DNA of 64,000 bases from Vibrio zhanjiangensis (GCF_030161235.1 NZ_BSPW01000073.1:28424-92423), one strand, 5' to 3'. Shown: positions 49,301 through 57,932, counted from the first letter of the stretch. Translations and numbers: made by a program. The notes: generated from the letters alone by a model not told the origin.

Positions 49301-49436
49301 TGATATCTTCTTCAAACCCATGGCGGTGACCATAATGTTTGGATTAGGGTTTGCCACTGTATTAACTCTAATTGTGGTGCCAGTGCTTTATCGAATCTTC
49401 CATAAAGTACAAGTGCCAAATGAGTTGAATGGATAG
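46323..49436 (+). CDS. RND efflux pump permease (VexK-like)
   Basis: A 1037-residue RND transporter of the AcrB/HAE superfamily: an N-terminal helix near 30-48, a large periplasmic domain, helices TM2-TM6 starting near VSLGQAVAIVIIVLLFFMGLRSG (in part), then the repeat in the second half. TM4 has GMLVDNAIVVVEG, i.e. Asp-Asn where AcrB has Asp-Asp in its proton relay. FLSLSGMLLKNGIVLLDQIE lies in the TM10 region. Substrates are unknown; bile salts, detergents or drugs are usual. No outer-membrane factor gene is adjacent, so it probably uses a shared TolC. Confidence 0.92.
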   Translation: MSEHDNRQSSQDENITGIAAYFIRNRVISWMISLIFLIGGVSAFFGLGRLEDPAFTIKDAMVVTSYPGATPQQVEEEVTYPIEKAIQQLTYVDEVNSISSRGLSQITVSMKNNYGPDDLPQIWDELRRKVNDLKVQLPPGVNEPKVIDDFGDVYGILLAITGDGYSYKELLDYVDYLRRELELIDGVSKVSVSGQQQEQVFIEVSMKRLSSLGLAPNTFFNLLSTQNVVSDAGAIRVGDEYIRIQPTGEFQNVDQLGDLIITESGAQGLIYLRDVAEIKRGYVDVPDNIITFNGRLALNVGISFAQGVNVVEVGKRFDRRLAELKYQQPVGVEIAEVYSQPKEVDKSVSGFVVSLGQAVAIVIIVLLFFMGLRSGLLIGLILLLTVFGTFIFMKYFAIDLQRISLGALVIALGMLVDNAIVVVEGILIGTQKGRSRMQAATDIVTQTKWPLLGATVIAVTAFAPIGLSEDSTGEYCGTLFSVLLISLMLSWFTAISLTPFFADIFFKGQKVNTDGEDNDPYKGMVFTLYKGFLEFCMKRAWLTVIAMVVGLAASIYGFTFVKQSFFPSSTTPIFQADIWLPEGTDIRATNTKLKALESWLSAQEGVEHITTTAGKGLQRFMLTYSPEKSYAAYGEITTRVESYEQLSTLMSNFRAHVEKNFPEINYKLKQIELGPGGGAKIEARLIGSDPTVLRSIASQIEDILHADPGATNIRHDWRERTKVLEPQFNEGQARRYGITKADVDEFLAMSFAGKSIGVYRDGTTLMPIVARLPEEERIDIRNIEGMKIWSPALSEYIPLQQVTLGYDMRWEDPIIVRKNRKRMLTVMADPDILGEETAATLQKRLQPQIEAIELPSGYALEWGGEYESSGDAQASLFTTMPMGYLFMFLITVFLFNTVKEPLIVWLTVPLAIIGVTTGLLALNTPFGFMALLGFLSLSGMLLKNGIVLLDQIEIEMQSGKDPYLAVVDASLSRVRPVCMAAITTILGMIPLLPDIFFKPMAVTIMFGLGFATVLTLIVVPVLYRIFHKVQVPNELNG

Positions 49437-49441
49437 AGAAA

Positions 49442-49463
49442 AGCGCCTCCGCAGTGAGGCGCT
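49442..49463. repeat. Strong hairpin between the RND pump gene and tag
   Basis: AGCGCCTC (or AAGCGCCTC) pairs with GAGGCGCT around a 6-nt loop. No T-run follows on the plus strand, so it is at best a weak or factor-assisted terminator. It lies in the 51-base gap between the pump gene and tag. Confidence 0.5.
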
Positions 49464-49487
49464 ACTAATAAGAAGTAGGAAAGAAAA

Positions 49488-50066
49488 ATGGATACCACAT
49501 GCGCTTGGGCGATGAATCATCCGCTCGAAAGAGACTATCACGACAGAGAATGGGGCGTTCCCGTTTATGACGACCGAGTGCTGTTTGAGTTTATTACCCT
49601 AGAAGGCGCGCAAGCGGGTTTGAGTTGGATCACGATTTTGAAAAAGCGAGCAGGTTACCGCGCGGCATTTCAAAACTATGATATCGACAAATTAGCCAAG
49701 TGTGATGAAACATCGGTCGAAGCGATCATCGACCAATTTGATGTGGTTAAGCACAGAGGAAAAATCAACTCTGTTTTTAGTAATGCGCGTGCGGCAAAGG
49801 CGCTGATGAAAGAATATGGCAGCCTATCAAACGCCTTGTGGCAGTTTGTCGATGGCAAACCCATAGTCAATCATTGGAGTAGCATGGAACAAGTCCCCGT
49901 CTCCACCGAGCAATCCAAAGCCATGAGCAAATTTTTAAAAAAGCATGGTTTTAAATTCGTTGGCGAAACCATCTGTTACGCTTTTATGCAAGCCGTCGGT
50001 ATGGTCAACGACCACTTAGTGGCATGTCCAAAGAGAGGGAGTGGGCTGAGAGACTCAGAGCCATGA
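49488..50066 (+). CDS. tag: DNA-3-methyladenine glycosylase I
   Basis: Tag excises 3-methyladenine from alkylated DNA. The 192-residue HhH-GPD-superfamily enzyme has YHDREWGVPVYDDRVLFEFITLEGAQAGLSW (in part), the zinc ligands Cys5, His18, His176 and Cys180, and catalytic Glu in the LEGAQAGLSW segment. The ATG follows AGGAAAG. It is probably transcribed from its own promoter or by readthrough from the pump operon. Confidence 0.95.
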   Translation: MDTTCAWAMNHPLERDYHDREWGVPVYDDRVLFEFITLEGAQAGLSWITILKKRAGYRAAFQNYDIDKLAKCDETSVEAIIDQFDVVKHRGKINSVFSNARAAKALMKEYGSLSNALWQFVDGKPIVNHWSSMEQVPVSTEQSKAMSKFLKKHGFKFVGETICYAFMQAVGMVNDHLVACPKRGSGLRDSEP

Positions 50067-50109
50067 GGCGTAGATAGGTTCCGGTCATGTTTGCCTCTAT
50101 CTCTTGGAG

Positions 50110-50412
50110 CTATCGTTTACCCAACAGGAACTTCCTCAAATCTCTTTCTGAGCGCATAACGTGCAGAATAAATACCTTGTCATCTTCTTGTTTGTAGAAA
50201 ATACGGCATGGATTAACAATAACCTCACGATAGCTTAAATGCTTGAGCTCAGCAGCAATGCGTCCAGATTGAGGAAAAGCTTCTAGGCGTTCTACTTTGG
50301 AAAATATTGTTTGAACCAACCGTTTTGCCATTTGAACATTTTCAAGTGCGATGTATTCAGCGATATCATTCAGATCAGATAGTGCAGGATCAGTCCAAAT
50401 TACTTGAGCCAT
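50110..50412 (-). CDS. RelE/ParE-family toxin
   Basis: A 100-residue type II toxin. The ParE/RelE fold is visible as MAQVIWTDPALSDLNDIAEYIALEN (two N-terminal helices), then FPQSGRIAAEL, YREVIVNPCRIFYKQEDDKVFILHVMRSERDL (in part), with the strand-strand-helix ending typical of ParE. Whether it targets gyrase or ribosome-bound mRNA cannot be told from sequence. Its ATG overlaps the antitoxin end by 13 bases, so the two are co-translated. It lies convergent to tag. Confidence 0.9.
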   Translation of the reverse strand: MAQVIWTDPALSDLNDIAEYIALENVQMAKRLVQTIFSKVERLEAFPQSGRIAAELKHLSYREVIVNPCRIFYKQEDDKVFILHVMRSERDLRKFLLGKR

Positions 50413-50657
50413 TTTGCCATTTTGTCCTTGGCTTCTTGATGACTGACAAATTTACCATCTGCTAATGCTCGTTCACCCCTTGCAATCCCTTCAAGAATTT
50501 CTAATCGATTCTGCATAAATTCATAGTCTTCAACGTCGATTAAATACGCTGAGGGCTTACCATGTTCGGTAATCAAAACAGGTTCTTTTGTATCGTGGAG
50601 ATCTGCAAGAATTTTAGTTGCTTGACGTTTGAGTGAGGTAACGAGTTCTACTTTCAT
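50400..50657 (-). CDS. Phd/YefM-family antitoxin
   Basis: An 85-residue antitoxin beginning MKVELVTSLKRQATKILADLHDTKEPVLITEHGKPSAYLIDVEDYE (in parts), the Phd/YefM DNA-binding domain; the C-terminal acidic/basic tail would wrap the toxin. The start at 50657 is chosen because the 64 upstream residues of the open frame cross its own operator and promoter. A perfect inverted repeat lies just upstream. Confidence 0.9.
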   Translation of the reverse strand: MKVELVTSLKRQATKILADLHDTKEPVLITEHGKPSAYLIDVEDYEFMQNRLEILEGIARGERALADGKFVSHQEAKDKMAKWLK

Positions 50658-50680
50658 AACAGCAGCTCCAAAGAAACATA

Positions 50681-50704
50681 AAAGTGATACTATTCTATCA
50701 CTTT
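50681..50704 (-). promoter_or_regulatory. Autoregulatory operator of the toxin-antitoxin pair
   Basis: AAAGTGATA and TATCACTTT form a perfect 9-bp inverted repeat with a 6-bp spacer (CTATTC), 24-47 bases before the antitoxin start. This is the expected position for binding of the antitoxin or the toxin-antitoxin complex. Confidence 0.75.
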
Positions 50705-51167
50705 GAGTATAGCAAGCGTTGCCCCACAGTGAAACTGGAACAATTGAAGCACCAATCATTCTGGAACGAGCATGTAAATATACCAACAGCTGATAGAACT
50801 TATGACCAGCATTAGCAAAAACTTGGAATTGAACGCAGCACAGGTTCAAATATAAAGTATATAATCAATATGAAACTTTGTTACTATTGATGGGTGAGTT
50901 TTGTAGCCCATGATGGAATTGTAGGGAGCTCTAATCCAGGCCTTTAAACTTTATCGTGCCTAAGCGATTATACAACTCTTACTGTTAGTCTTATTTGTGT
51001 GCTAGCGATATATAACTATACACATGTACTCTCAGATAAAGGGGATATATCGTTTGCTGGAACACCCACAGGACATCTACCAATGACGGGCAAAAAGTAC
51101 GTTATCGCTCATGGTTTATATTATTGATTTTTCGATATTTATTGGCATTTTCGGTCATGCGGCCAAA
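50705..51167. other. Intergenic region upstream of the toxin-antitoxin pair, no gene recognised
   Basis: About 460 bases between the toxin-antitoxin operator and the lipase foldase. The only long open frame is the upstream extension of the antitoxin frame, and none of the short translated pieces resembles a family I know. I see no tRNA, integron attC site or convincing terminator. It may be decayed sequence that came with the toxin-antitoxin pair. Confidence 0.4.
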
Positions 51168-52022
51168 TCACTGCTGATCATAAATACGCTCTAGTGCTTC
51201 AACTCTTCGCCATTGCTTAGTATCAAAGCTTTGCTGCCTCAGTTCAGCGATTTGGTCGTGTTTAAGGTCGTCAGATAAGCTTGGCGAAGAAAGGATGTCT
51301 TGTCTCTTTTGTAGGTAGTTTTCCAAGCTTTGGTTAAATATTTCTCTTTGTTGGTCAAGTTGTTCAAGTCTGTGCGCACCTTCTTCACCGACGAGATTCA
51401 CTCGGGTTAAGTATTTGTTTTGTTGATCTTGTTTAAGAGATTGATTGAGTTGTGCCATCAGCAAGTTATCTCGTTCGGCGCGTTGAATATAGTCTGGTTG
51501 ACTAGCTAGCGTTTCTTGCAGCAGTTGCGCTTTGGAATCTGGGTCTAAGTCGCGGGTGTTGATGTCCATCTTGTCAATGGCCAGTTGGCGCAGGCGATTT
51601 TCTTCATCAAACAAGAGGGTGATTTGCTGCGGGGTAAAATATTGGTTTTGCAGATCTAGGATTTGTTGATTGATTTGCTCTAAGGCCAACAAATTGAGAG
51701 TTTGGAATCCATTTGGTTCTAATTCAGCCAGTGCCGTCTTATAAAGGATGAAGGTTTCAAACAAATCCTCATCAATGGTTAAGTCTTTCTCATGGTGTGA
51801 GGCTGAAAATAAACGCTCTCTGATTTGGGTAAGATCCTGTTCGCCTATGCTGGTTAACGTGTAGTCGAGAAGATCTCGTGCTGATGAGGTGTCTACTTGG
51901 GTATCGGCTTGTGATGGTGACTGAACCGTTTGAGGCGGTTGGACTTGGAAATCGGATTGAAAGTAAGCCACTCCAGCCAATATGGAGAGAATACCAAGAG
52001 AGTTTAGAGTGGCGACTTTCAT
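51168..52022 (-). CDS. Lipase-specific foldase (lipase chaperone)
   Basis: A 284-residue steric chaperone that folds the secreted lipase in the periplasm. An N-terminal anchor helix (NSLGILSILAGVAYF, about 7-21) is followed by a Pro/Gln/Ser-rich linker, then the foldase signature region RDLLDYTLTSIGEQDLTQIRERL and an extended, highly helical, Gln-rich domain with repeated LYxxR/QR patterns. It starts 11 bases after lipA on the same strand, the usual lipase-foldase arrangement. Confidence 0.9.
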   Translation of the reverse strand: MKVATLNSLGILSILAGVAYFQSDFQVQPPQTVQSPSQADTQVDTSSARDLLDYTLTSIGEQDLTQIRERLFSASHHEKDLTIDEDLFETFILYKTALAELEPNGFQTLNLLALEQINQQILDLQNQYFTPQQITLLFDEENRLRQLAIDKMDINTRDLDPDSKAQLLQETLASQPDYIQRAERDNLLMAQLNQSLKQDQQNKYLTRVNLVGEEGAHRLEQLDQQREIFNQSLENYLQKRQDILSSPSLSDDLKHDQIAELRQQSFDTKQWRRVEALERIYDQQ

Positions 52023-52032
52023 CGATGCTGTC

Positions 52033-52959
52033 CTATAAACCTTGCAATTTCAAACGATTAGCATGTTGTCGATATAAAGAAACAGGGTCAGTTTCAAACA
52101 GATGGTGAATACCGAGTAGCCCATTGGTTTCATCGAGATGGTTCATGCGATAGTCATTTCGGATCACTTGACCTAAGTGCGAGCTGCACACATCAACCAA
52201 GCCATCATTGGGCTCACCAAACGCAAGGCCGAGAATTGCCAAAGGAGTATCAATCGGGTCAAATAAGTTGGTGAACGAAGAAGCGCCAGTCCAAGAGTAA
52301 TAGTAGACCCCATTATTTTCTAGAAACTCACCATGGCCACATCGAGTTGTTGGTACTCCTTGAGGATGATGTTGATTAAATCTGGCCAAACCTTGTGTTG
52401 TCAATGCATCTAGGGTTGCTAATGGGTCTTGTTCCAGATCTTGTCCTCCCGATAAAAGTCCAAGAAGGGTAGTGAGGCCTGTCGACAACTTTACTGCCAA
52501 AGCTTCTAGTCGTGAGTCTCTAGGCACTGTATTGCGTACTAAGTCTGCGACTTTAGAACCTTTGTTGACACCACCAATGCTGGTGACAGAAGCAACCAGA
52601 TCAGGTCTTACAGAAGCAACATAACGAACCGTAGGGCTGCCTTGGCTATGACCGAACAGGTTTACTTTCTCAGCACCCGTTGCCGCGAGTAAGAGTTCAA
52701 CTTGCTCAAGTAGCTGTTCTCCTCGTACCTCAGAGCTGTTGGTTGCAGAGACTTGTGCAACATAAACACTCGCTCCGTCACGGGTCAGTGCGTGCGGAAT
52801 ACCATAAAAGTAGTCAACGCCAGCTAACGTATTGAAACCAAACAGTCCATGCACTAAAACAATCGGGTATTTGGTTTGAGTATAACCACTTGCGTGGCTG
52901 ATAGTGGGCAGCCCTATACACAATAAACAGAGCAAAGTGAGAATAAGTTTGTGTTTCAA
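52033..52959 (-). CDS. lipA: Secreted triacylglycerol lipase
   Basis: A 308-residue family I (Pseudomonas-type) lipase. The signal peptide is MKHKLILTLLCLLCIGLPTISHA, with mature start near SGYTQTKYPIVLVHG. The oxyanion segment VLVHGLFGF, nucleophile Ser105 in GHSQGS, and later EPNDGLVDVCSS (Asp) and MNHLDE (His) form the catalytic site. DCxxH-type disulphide Cys residues (TTRCGHGEF and VDVCSSHLG) are present. It depends on the adjacent foldase and is probably exported by type II secretion. Confidence 0.94.
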   Translation of the reverse strand: MKHKLILTLLCLLCIGLPTISHASGYTQTKYPIVLVHGLFGFNTLAGVDYFYGIPHALTRDGASVYVAQVSATNSSEVRGEQLLEQVELLLAATGAEKVNLFGHSQGSPTVRYVASVRPDLVASVTSIGGVNKGSKVADLVRNTVPRDSRLEALAVKLSTGLTTLLGLLSGGQDLEQDPLATLDALTTQGLARFNQHHPQGVPTTRCGHGEFLENNGVYYYSWTGASSFTNLFDPIDTPLAILGLAFGEPNDGLVDVCSSHLGQVIRNDYRMNHLDETNGLLGIHHLFETDPVSLYRQHANRLKLQGL

Positions 52960-53299
52960 AATGAATCCCTTCTGGTTTGACCTCTGATGAGTAAATAAAC
53001 ATTAGAAGAGGCAAAGCGTTATGCGAAGTTTAGGCTTCATTCTGCCTTGATAATTGCGGATTGAAAAACAAAAACAACACAAACTATTAACATTAATTTA
53101 ACTTTTTTGCTTTTTGATAAAAGATTCAATAATATCAGGGTGTTAATTTGAATTTGCTTTCGTTTCTTTGGTGTGAAATTGGGCATTCACTCGGAGTAAG
53201 GTGGCGCAATATCAAGATATTTTGCTAGAAAAGTGATCAATTGGAAGGGGGCAAGATGGTCCGCTGATTAAAATCGCTATGTCCATCTTGCTGATTGGT
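52960..53299. other. Intergenic region between metC and lipA
   Basis: 340 bases holding the lipase promoter (minus strand). An imperfect palindrome GCAAGATGG (53252-53260) / CCATCTTGC (53284-53292) lies just beyond the metC stop with a 23-nt loop; it has no T-run on the minus strand, so it is a weak candidate for metC termination. I see nothing else that I can name. Confidence 0.45.
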
Positions 53300-54493
53300 T
53301 TATTGATCTTGAATGCTTGCCTGATAGCGTTCTAGACCTTGCTCTAAATCGGCGATGAGATCGTCAACATTCTCCAAGCCGATGTGCAGCCTTATTAGGG
53401 TTCCTTTAAAATTTGGATTGGCAACACTTCTCAGTTTGTTAAAGCTTTTTGGTTCGTTAGCCAATATTAGACTCTCGAAACCACCCCATGAATAGCCCAT
53501 TTTGAAATGCTCCATACCGTCTAATAGGGCAGTGGTGGCCGCAGGAACACTATTGTGCAGAACAAAAGAAAACAGGCCATTCCCTCCTTGGAAATCGCGC
53601 TGGAAAAATGCGTGTCCGGGGCACGTTTCTAAAGCAGGGTGGCGCACATGATCAACCTCTGGCCTTGTTTGTAGCCATTTAGCGACCTTTAAGCTGTTTT
53701 CAGCATGCTGCCTCAGGCGTACATCCAGAGTTCTTAAACCGCGAAGGCCCAGATACACATCATCGGGTGAGACACACTGGCCCATGAGATAGCTTTGTTC
53801 TCTGAGTTGATCCCAGTAGTTTTGATTGGCGACTGCAGTGCCAAGCATTACATCGGAGTGACCGACAATATATTTCGTTGCGGCTTGGATAGAGATATCG
53901 ACCCCGTGTTCAAAAGGGTTGAACAGCACACCGGCTGCCCAAGTATTGTCCAGCATGACAATAATATCGTGTTTATGGGCGATTTGGGCCAGAGTGGGGA
54001 CGTCTTGAATCTCCATTGTGATTGACCCTGGCGACTCCAAGAAAAGTATTTTGGTATTTGGCTGAATGAGATTTTCGATATCTTCGCCTATCACAGGATC
54101 GTAGTAGGTGGTTTCTACGCCCATTTTTTTCATCACCTTATCGCAAAAATCGCGAGTAGGTTCATAACAGGTATCGACCATTAAAATGTGATCGCCTGTT
54201 TCAATAAATGAAAGTATCGAATTGGCTATCGCGGCGGTGCCACATGGATACAAAGCGCAGCCAGTACCACCTTCCACTTCAACCATTGCTTCTTGAAACG
54301 CAAAATGAGTGTGAGTACCGCGTCTTCCGTAGAAAAGTTCTTTATTCGCTCGATTTAGCGTTGCATGATGTTTGTCGGCGACGGTTTCAAATACAATAGT
54401 CGAGGCGCGTTGGATAGGGGGATTAACCACACCTTTGGTCCACTTTTGTTTGCGTCCAGCGGTGATTAATTGAGTTTGCTTGCCTTTAGGCAT
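53300..54493 (-). CDS. metC: Cystathionine beta-lyase MetC
   Basis: MetC splits cystathionine into homocysteine, pyruvate and ammonia in methionine synthesis. The 397-residue PLP enzyme has the family features YGRRGTHTHFAFQEAM, LYPCGTAAIANSIL, LESPGSITMEIQDV, and the PLP-lysine (Lys207) in SIQAATKYIVGHSDVMLG. The C-terminal GYSWGGFESL is typical of MetC and not of MetB. I see no MetJ-type box in the 123 bases before it. Confidence 0.93.
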   Translation of the reverse strand: MPKGKQTQLITAGRKQKWTKGVVNPPIQRASTIVFETVADKHHATLNRANKELFYGRRGTHTHFAFQEAMVEVEGGTGCALYPCGTAAIANSILSFIETGDHILMVDTCYEPTRDFCDKVMKKMGVETTYYDPVIGEDIENLIQPNTKILFLESPGSITMEIQDVPTLAQIAHKHDIIVMLDNTWAAGVLFNPFEHGVDISIQAATKYIVGHSDVMLGTAVANQNYWDQLREQSYLMGQCVSPDDVYLGLRGLRTLDVRLRQHAENSLKVAKWLQTRPEVDHVRHPALETCPGHAFFQRDFQGGNGLFSFVLHNSVPAATTALLDGMEHFKMGYSWGGFESLILANEPKSFNKLRSVANPNFKGTLIRLHIGLENVDDLIADLEQGLERYQASIQDQ

Positions 54494-54616
54494 TGGAAGT
54501 CCTTATCGATAAATGCATTGCTTTATTTAAACCACGGCAATGCATGAATATCAAGCGGCTAGCTAGGTTTTCTCTATATTATTGCGCTATTTGTAATTAT
54601 TTAATGCTATTGATAC

Positions 54617-56071
54617 CTAGAGCAAAGGGCTAAATTGGTAATAAACATGTTCAAGAAAACGAGAATAGAACGAACGTTTTTTCCAATCCTTTAGCATGAC
54701 TTCATGCGATGACTTGATATAACTTTCTTGTAAGCGATACATTTGTTGCGTGAAGTCTTGATCATCGATTGCTAGTGTCAGTTCGAAATTGAGCCAAAGG
54801 CTTCGCATGTCCATATTGACAGTGCCAACAAGGCAGAATTGTTGATCGATCACCACCGATTTTGTATGAAGCAGTCCACCATAAAATTCAAAAATCCTAA
54901 CACCAACTTTTAATAGCTCGGCATAAAATGCTCGTGATGCCCACTGGACCATTAGCGAATCGTTTTTGTGTGGAATAATCAGTTCGACCGCAACGCCACG
55001 TTGGGCGGTCAACTTTAAAGTTTCAAGCAAACTGGCACTGGGAACAAAGTATGGGGTAGTAATCCGTACTGATTGATTGGCTTGGTTAATTGCGAGAGTC
55101 AGTACTTGAGAAATCAAATGATCCGGCATGCCTGGCCCTGACGGTACAACCTGTATCGGATGAGGTGCATCATACGTGCTTAACTGAGATGTTGGCAATT
55201 GAGGAAGGGCACGTGAGCCTGTTTCCACCTCCCAATCCCAACAATGTATGGCAGACAGCACATTGACCGTAGGACCTGTGATTCGCACCATAATATCAAT
55301 CCATTGGCCTACGCCAGACCCTTGTTTGAAATAAGCTGGATCAACGAGATTCATAGATCCGGTGTAGGCAACTTTGTCGTCAATCACAATGATTTTCCGA
55401 TGCTGACGCAAGTCCAAACGTCTCAAAAATATCCTCCAAGGGCTCACTTCAAGGGCTTGAACTATTTCAATACCTGATGACTTCATCATTTTTACCCAAT
55501 GGCTGCGGAAGAATCTAGGGCTTCCTGCTGAGTCGAGAAGCAATTTAACTTCCACACCTCGCTTAGCTGCTTGGATCAATGCCGATGAAACAGCATCCGC
55601 TAAGCCACCTGGGTGCCAGATGTAAAATACCATACGAATACTCGCTTGCGCATTCTCGATATCATCAATGATGGAGTGAAGAATTTTCTCTGGTGAGCTT
55701 TGTAGTGACAAGGTATTACCACTGAGTGCAGGCAATCCAAGACGGTTGTTACAAAGTTCATCAATTCTGTAGATATGCCGACCAAAGTTTTTCGGATCAT
55801 GGGCATGACAGTCGTTGAGCTTGGTAAACCAATTGACAAAAGGGGTGAGCATTTCTCTCGCTCTTTCCGCTCTCTTTCTACCTAGATTGAGTTCACCGAA
55901 TAGGAAATAGCAAATGACTCCGACGATGGGAATGATATAAATGATCATTAACCAAGCCAGAGAAACACTGACTGCCCGTCTTTGGAAGACAACCCGTAGC
56001 GTAACACCAGCGACGAGTAACCAATATATGGCCACTCCCGCGAGGGTTAAAAAGTGATAAAACTTTTCCAT
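54617..56071 (-). CDS. clsA: Cardiolipin synthase A
   Basis: ClsA condenses two phosphatidylglycerol molecules to cardiolipin. The 484-residue protein has two N-terminal membrane helices (about 6-25 and 37-57) and two phospholipase-D HKD motifs: HRKIIVIDD with His224 and HTKSVVIDQ with His402. The length matches Escherichia coli ClsA (486). Downstream of metC on the same strand but separated by 123 bases, so probably a separate unit. Confidence 0.94.
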   Translation of the reverse strand: MEKFYHFLTLAGVAIYWLLVAGVTLRVVFQRRAVSVSLAWLMIIYIIPIVGVICYFLFGELNLGRKRAERAREMLTPFVNWFTKLNDCHAHDPKNFGRHIYRIDELCNNRLGLPALSGNTLSLQSSPEKILHSIIDDIENAQASIRMVFYIWHPGGLADAVSSALIQAAKRGVEVKLLLDSAGSPRFFRSHWVKMMKSSGIEIVQALEVSPWRIFLRRLDLRQHRKIIVIDDKVAYTGSMNLVDPAYFKQGSGVGQWIDIMVRITGPTVNVLSAIHCWDWEVETGSRALPQLPTSQLSTYDAPHPIQVVPSGPGMPDHLISQVLTLAINQANQSVRITTPYFVPSASLLETLKLTAQRGVAVELIIPHKNDSLMVQWASRAFYAELLKVGVRIFEFYGGLLHTKSVVIDQQFCLVGTVNMDMRSLWLNFELTLAIDDQDFTQQMYRLQESYIKSSHEVMLKDWKKRSFYSRFLEHVYYQFSPLL

Positions 56072-56473
56072 TCAATGTCTACTTAAATCAATCAATTGGG
56101 TTAATGAGAAAACATGCTAGATAGTAAAGCGAGTTGGCACCCAGAACAATAAACATTTATTTATACCTGATTGCTTTGTGTTGTGTGATCGATGCAGAAG
56201 ATGAATAACTAGGATGACTTGCTTAAAATGTTAAAAATGTGTTAACAATAGATATAACAGAGAAGAGATGGCTAAAAAACAACCAAACAACTGTCTTTAA
56301 TGTTAATTATGTATTAGTTTTTATAGAATGGCCTTCCAATTGTAATCCTAAACTGTTTTACTTACCACTTTGTTAGCGTCACATAAAACTTTTTTGTGTG
56401 TAAAATAATTTGTACAATCAATTTTCGACGCCTAACGTATGTAAACACAATTTAATGAGTAAATGGAGTAATC
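56072..56473. other. Divergent promoter region between clsA and the NSS transporter
   Basis: 402 bases with no gene; it must carry the clsA promoter (minus) and the transporter promoter (plus). TACAAT at 56413-56418 is a possible -10 for the transporter without a good -35. TGTGATCGATGC near 56175 resembles half of a CRP site, but the second half is absent. I see no clear operator. Confidence 0.4.
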
Positions 56474-57904
56474 GTGGATACGACTACAAGTACGCAACCC
56501 CGAGATACTTGGGGTTCCAAATTAGGCTTCGTGATGGCTGCTGCTGGTTCTGCGGTTGGTTTAGGTAACATTTGGAAATTTCCCTACACTGCAGGCGAAA
56601 GTGGAGGCGGTGCATTTGTTGCGATATATCTGGTTTTTGTCATTTTTATCGGCTTTAGTGTCATGCTGACAGAATTCGCAATCGGTAGAAAAACAGGCTT
56701 GTCTGCGGTAGGTGCCTTTAAGTCTACTGACCGTAGATGGACGTTTACTGGGGTAATGGGTGTTGTTAGTGGCTTACTTATCATGGGATTTTACCCTGTG
56801 GTTGGTGGCTGGGCTTTAGCTTACATCTTCAAAGTGGGTGGTGGCCTACTTAATGAGCCAAGTACCATTGGTGATAGCTTTGGTGGCTTTATCTCCGATC
56901 CTATCCAGCCAATTATGTGGATGGGCATTTATCTCCTGATGAATGTTGTCATAGTAATGAAAGGTATTTCAGGTGGTATTGAGAAGGCGGGTAAAATCTT
57001 AATGCCTCTGCTCTTTCTGATCTTGGTTATTGTGTCAGTAAAAGGTCTTATGCTACCGGGAGCGAGCGCGGGACTTGAGTTTTTGTTTACTCCAGATTTT
57101 TCTAAAGTGGATAGCAATGTTGTGCTGGCCGCTTTGGGTCAAGCCTTCTTCTCTCTTAGTCTTGGTATGGGTTGCATGATGACCTACGGCTCTTATCTTA
57201 AGAAGAAAGAAAATCTAGTCCAAACGACAGGCTTGGTGACTGCTATGGATACTGGCGTGGCAATTTTAGCTGGTATTGCTATGTTTCCTGCTATGTTTGC
57301 CTTTGGTATGGAACCAGCTGCAGGACCAGGACTGGTGTTCGTTGTTGTACCACAGCTATTTGCTGAAATGGGTGGCGCAATCGGTATTCTTCTCGCCTTA
57401 CTGTTCTTTATTGGCTTGACCGTTGCAGCATTGACTTCATCAGTATCACTTTTGGAAGTCGTGGTTTCTTATCTAATCGATGAAAAAGGAATGAAGCGTT
57501 CAACGGCTGTGCTTTCTGCAAGCACGGTTATGTCAGTACTGTGCGTTTTCGCTTCTCTATCATTGGGCGGTGTAGGCCCAACATTATTTGGCACTGGTGC
57601 TTTTGATGTGTTCGATCTGCTGACGGATAAAATTTTCCTAGCGGTTGGTGGTATGTTGGTTTGTATCTTTGCTGGCTGGCGCTTAAACCGAGCTGATCTT
57701 GAAAAAGAAGTGACCAACAATGGTGAAGTTGCATTTCCATTGTTCGGTCTTTGGTACAACCTCGTTAAATATATTATCCCTGTTGCTATCGCGATTGTTG
57801 CTGTTATGGGCATCAAATCGGGCTTTGACAGTGGCAAGGGAGCCATTATGTTAATTGGGATTGGCATGTTCGTCATTGCGGGTTTATTTTCAAAGAAAAT
57901 GTAA
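56474..57904 (+). CDS. NSS-family sodium-dependent amino-acid transporter
   Basis: A 476-residue neurotransmitter:sodium symporter (LeuT fold) with about 12 membrane helices. The first helix has GSKLGFVMAAAGSAVGLGNIWKFPY (in part), whose AVGLGNIWKFPY is the NSS signature lining the sodium and substrate sites; TVAALTSSVSLLEVVVSYL is TM8-like. The substrate is probably a hydrophobic or aromatic amino acid, but cannot be told. It starts with a GTG behind ATGGAG. A terminator follows. Confidence 0.93.
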   Translation: MDTTTSTQPRDTWGSKLGFVMAAAGSAVGLGNIWKFPYTAGESGGGAFVAIYLVFVIFIGFSVMLTEFAIGRKTGLSAVGAFKSTDRRWTFTGVMGVVSGLLIMGFYPVVGGWALAYIFKVGGGLLNEPSTIGDSFGGFISDPIQPIMWMGIYLLMNVVIVMKGISGGIEKAGKILMPLLFLILVIVSVKGLMLPGASAGLEFLFTPDFSKVDSNVVLAALGQAFFSLSLGMGCMMTYGSYLKKKENLVQTTGLVTAMDTGVAILAGIAMFPAMFAFGMEPAAGPGLVFVVVPQLFAEMGGAIGILLALLFFIGLTVAALTSSVSLLEVVVSYLIDEKGMKRSTAVLSASTVMSVLCVFASLSLGGVGPTLFGTGAFDVFDLLTDKIFLAVGGMLVCIFAGWRLNRADLEKEVTNNGEVAFPLFGLWYNLVKYIIPVAIAIVAVMGIKSGFDSGKGAIMLIGIGMFVIAGLFSKKM

Positions 57905-57932
57905 TCTAGTATTGTCATATGCAATGGAAGTT

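Noticed and set aside
50705..51167. Integron attC site or cassette array near the toxin-antitoxin pair
   Set aside because: Toxin-antitoxin pairs are common in Vibrio superintegrons, but no paired GTTRRRY core sites or cassette pattern is visible here.
56165..56185. CRP-like half site TGTGATCGATGC before clsA
   Set aside because: The second half (TCACA) is missing at the proper distance, so it is not a usable site call.
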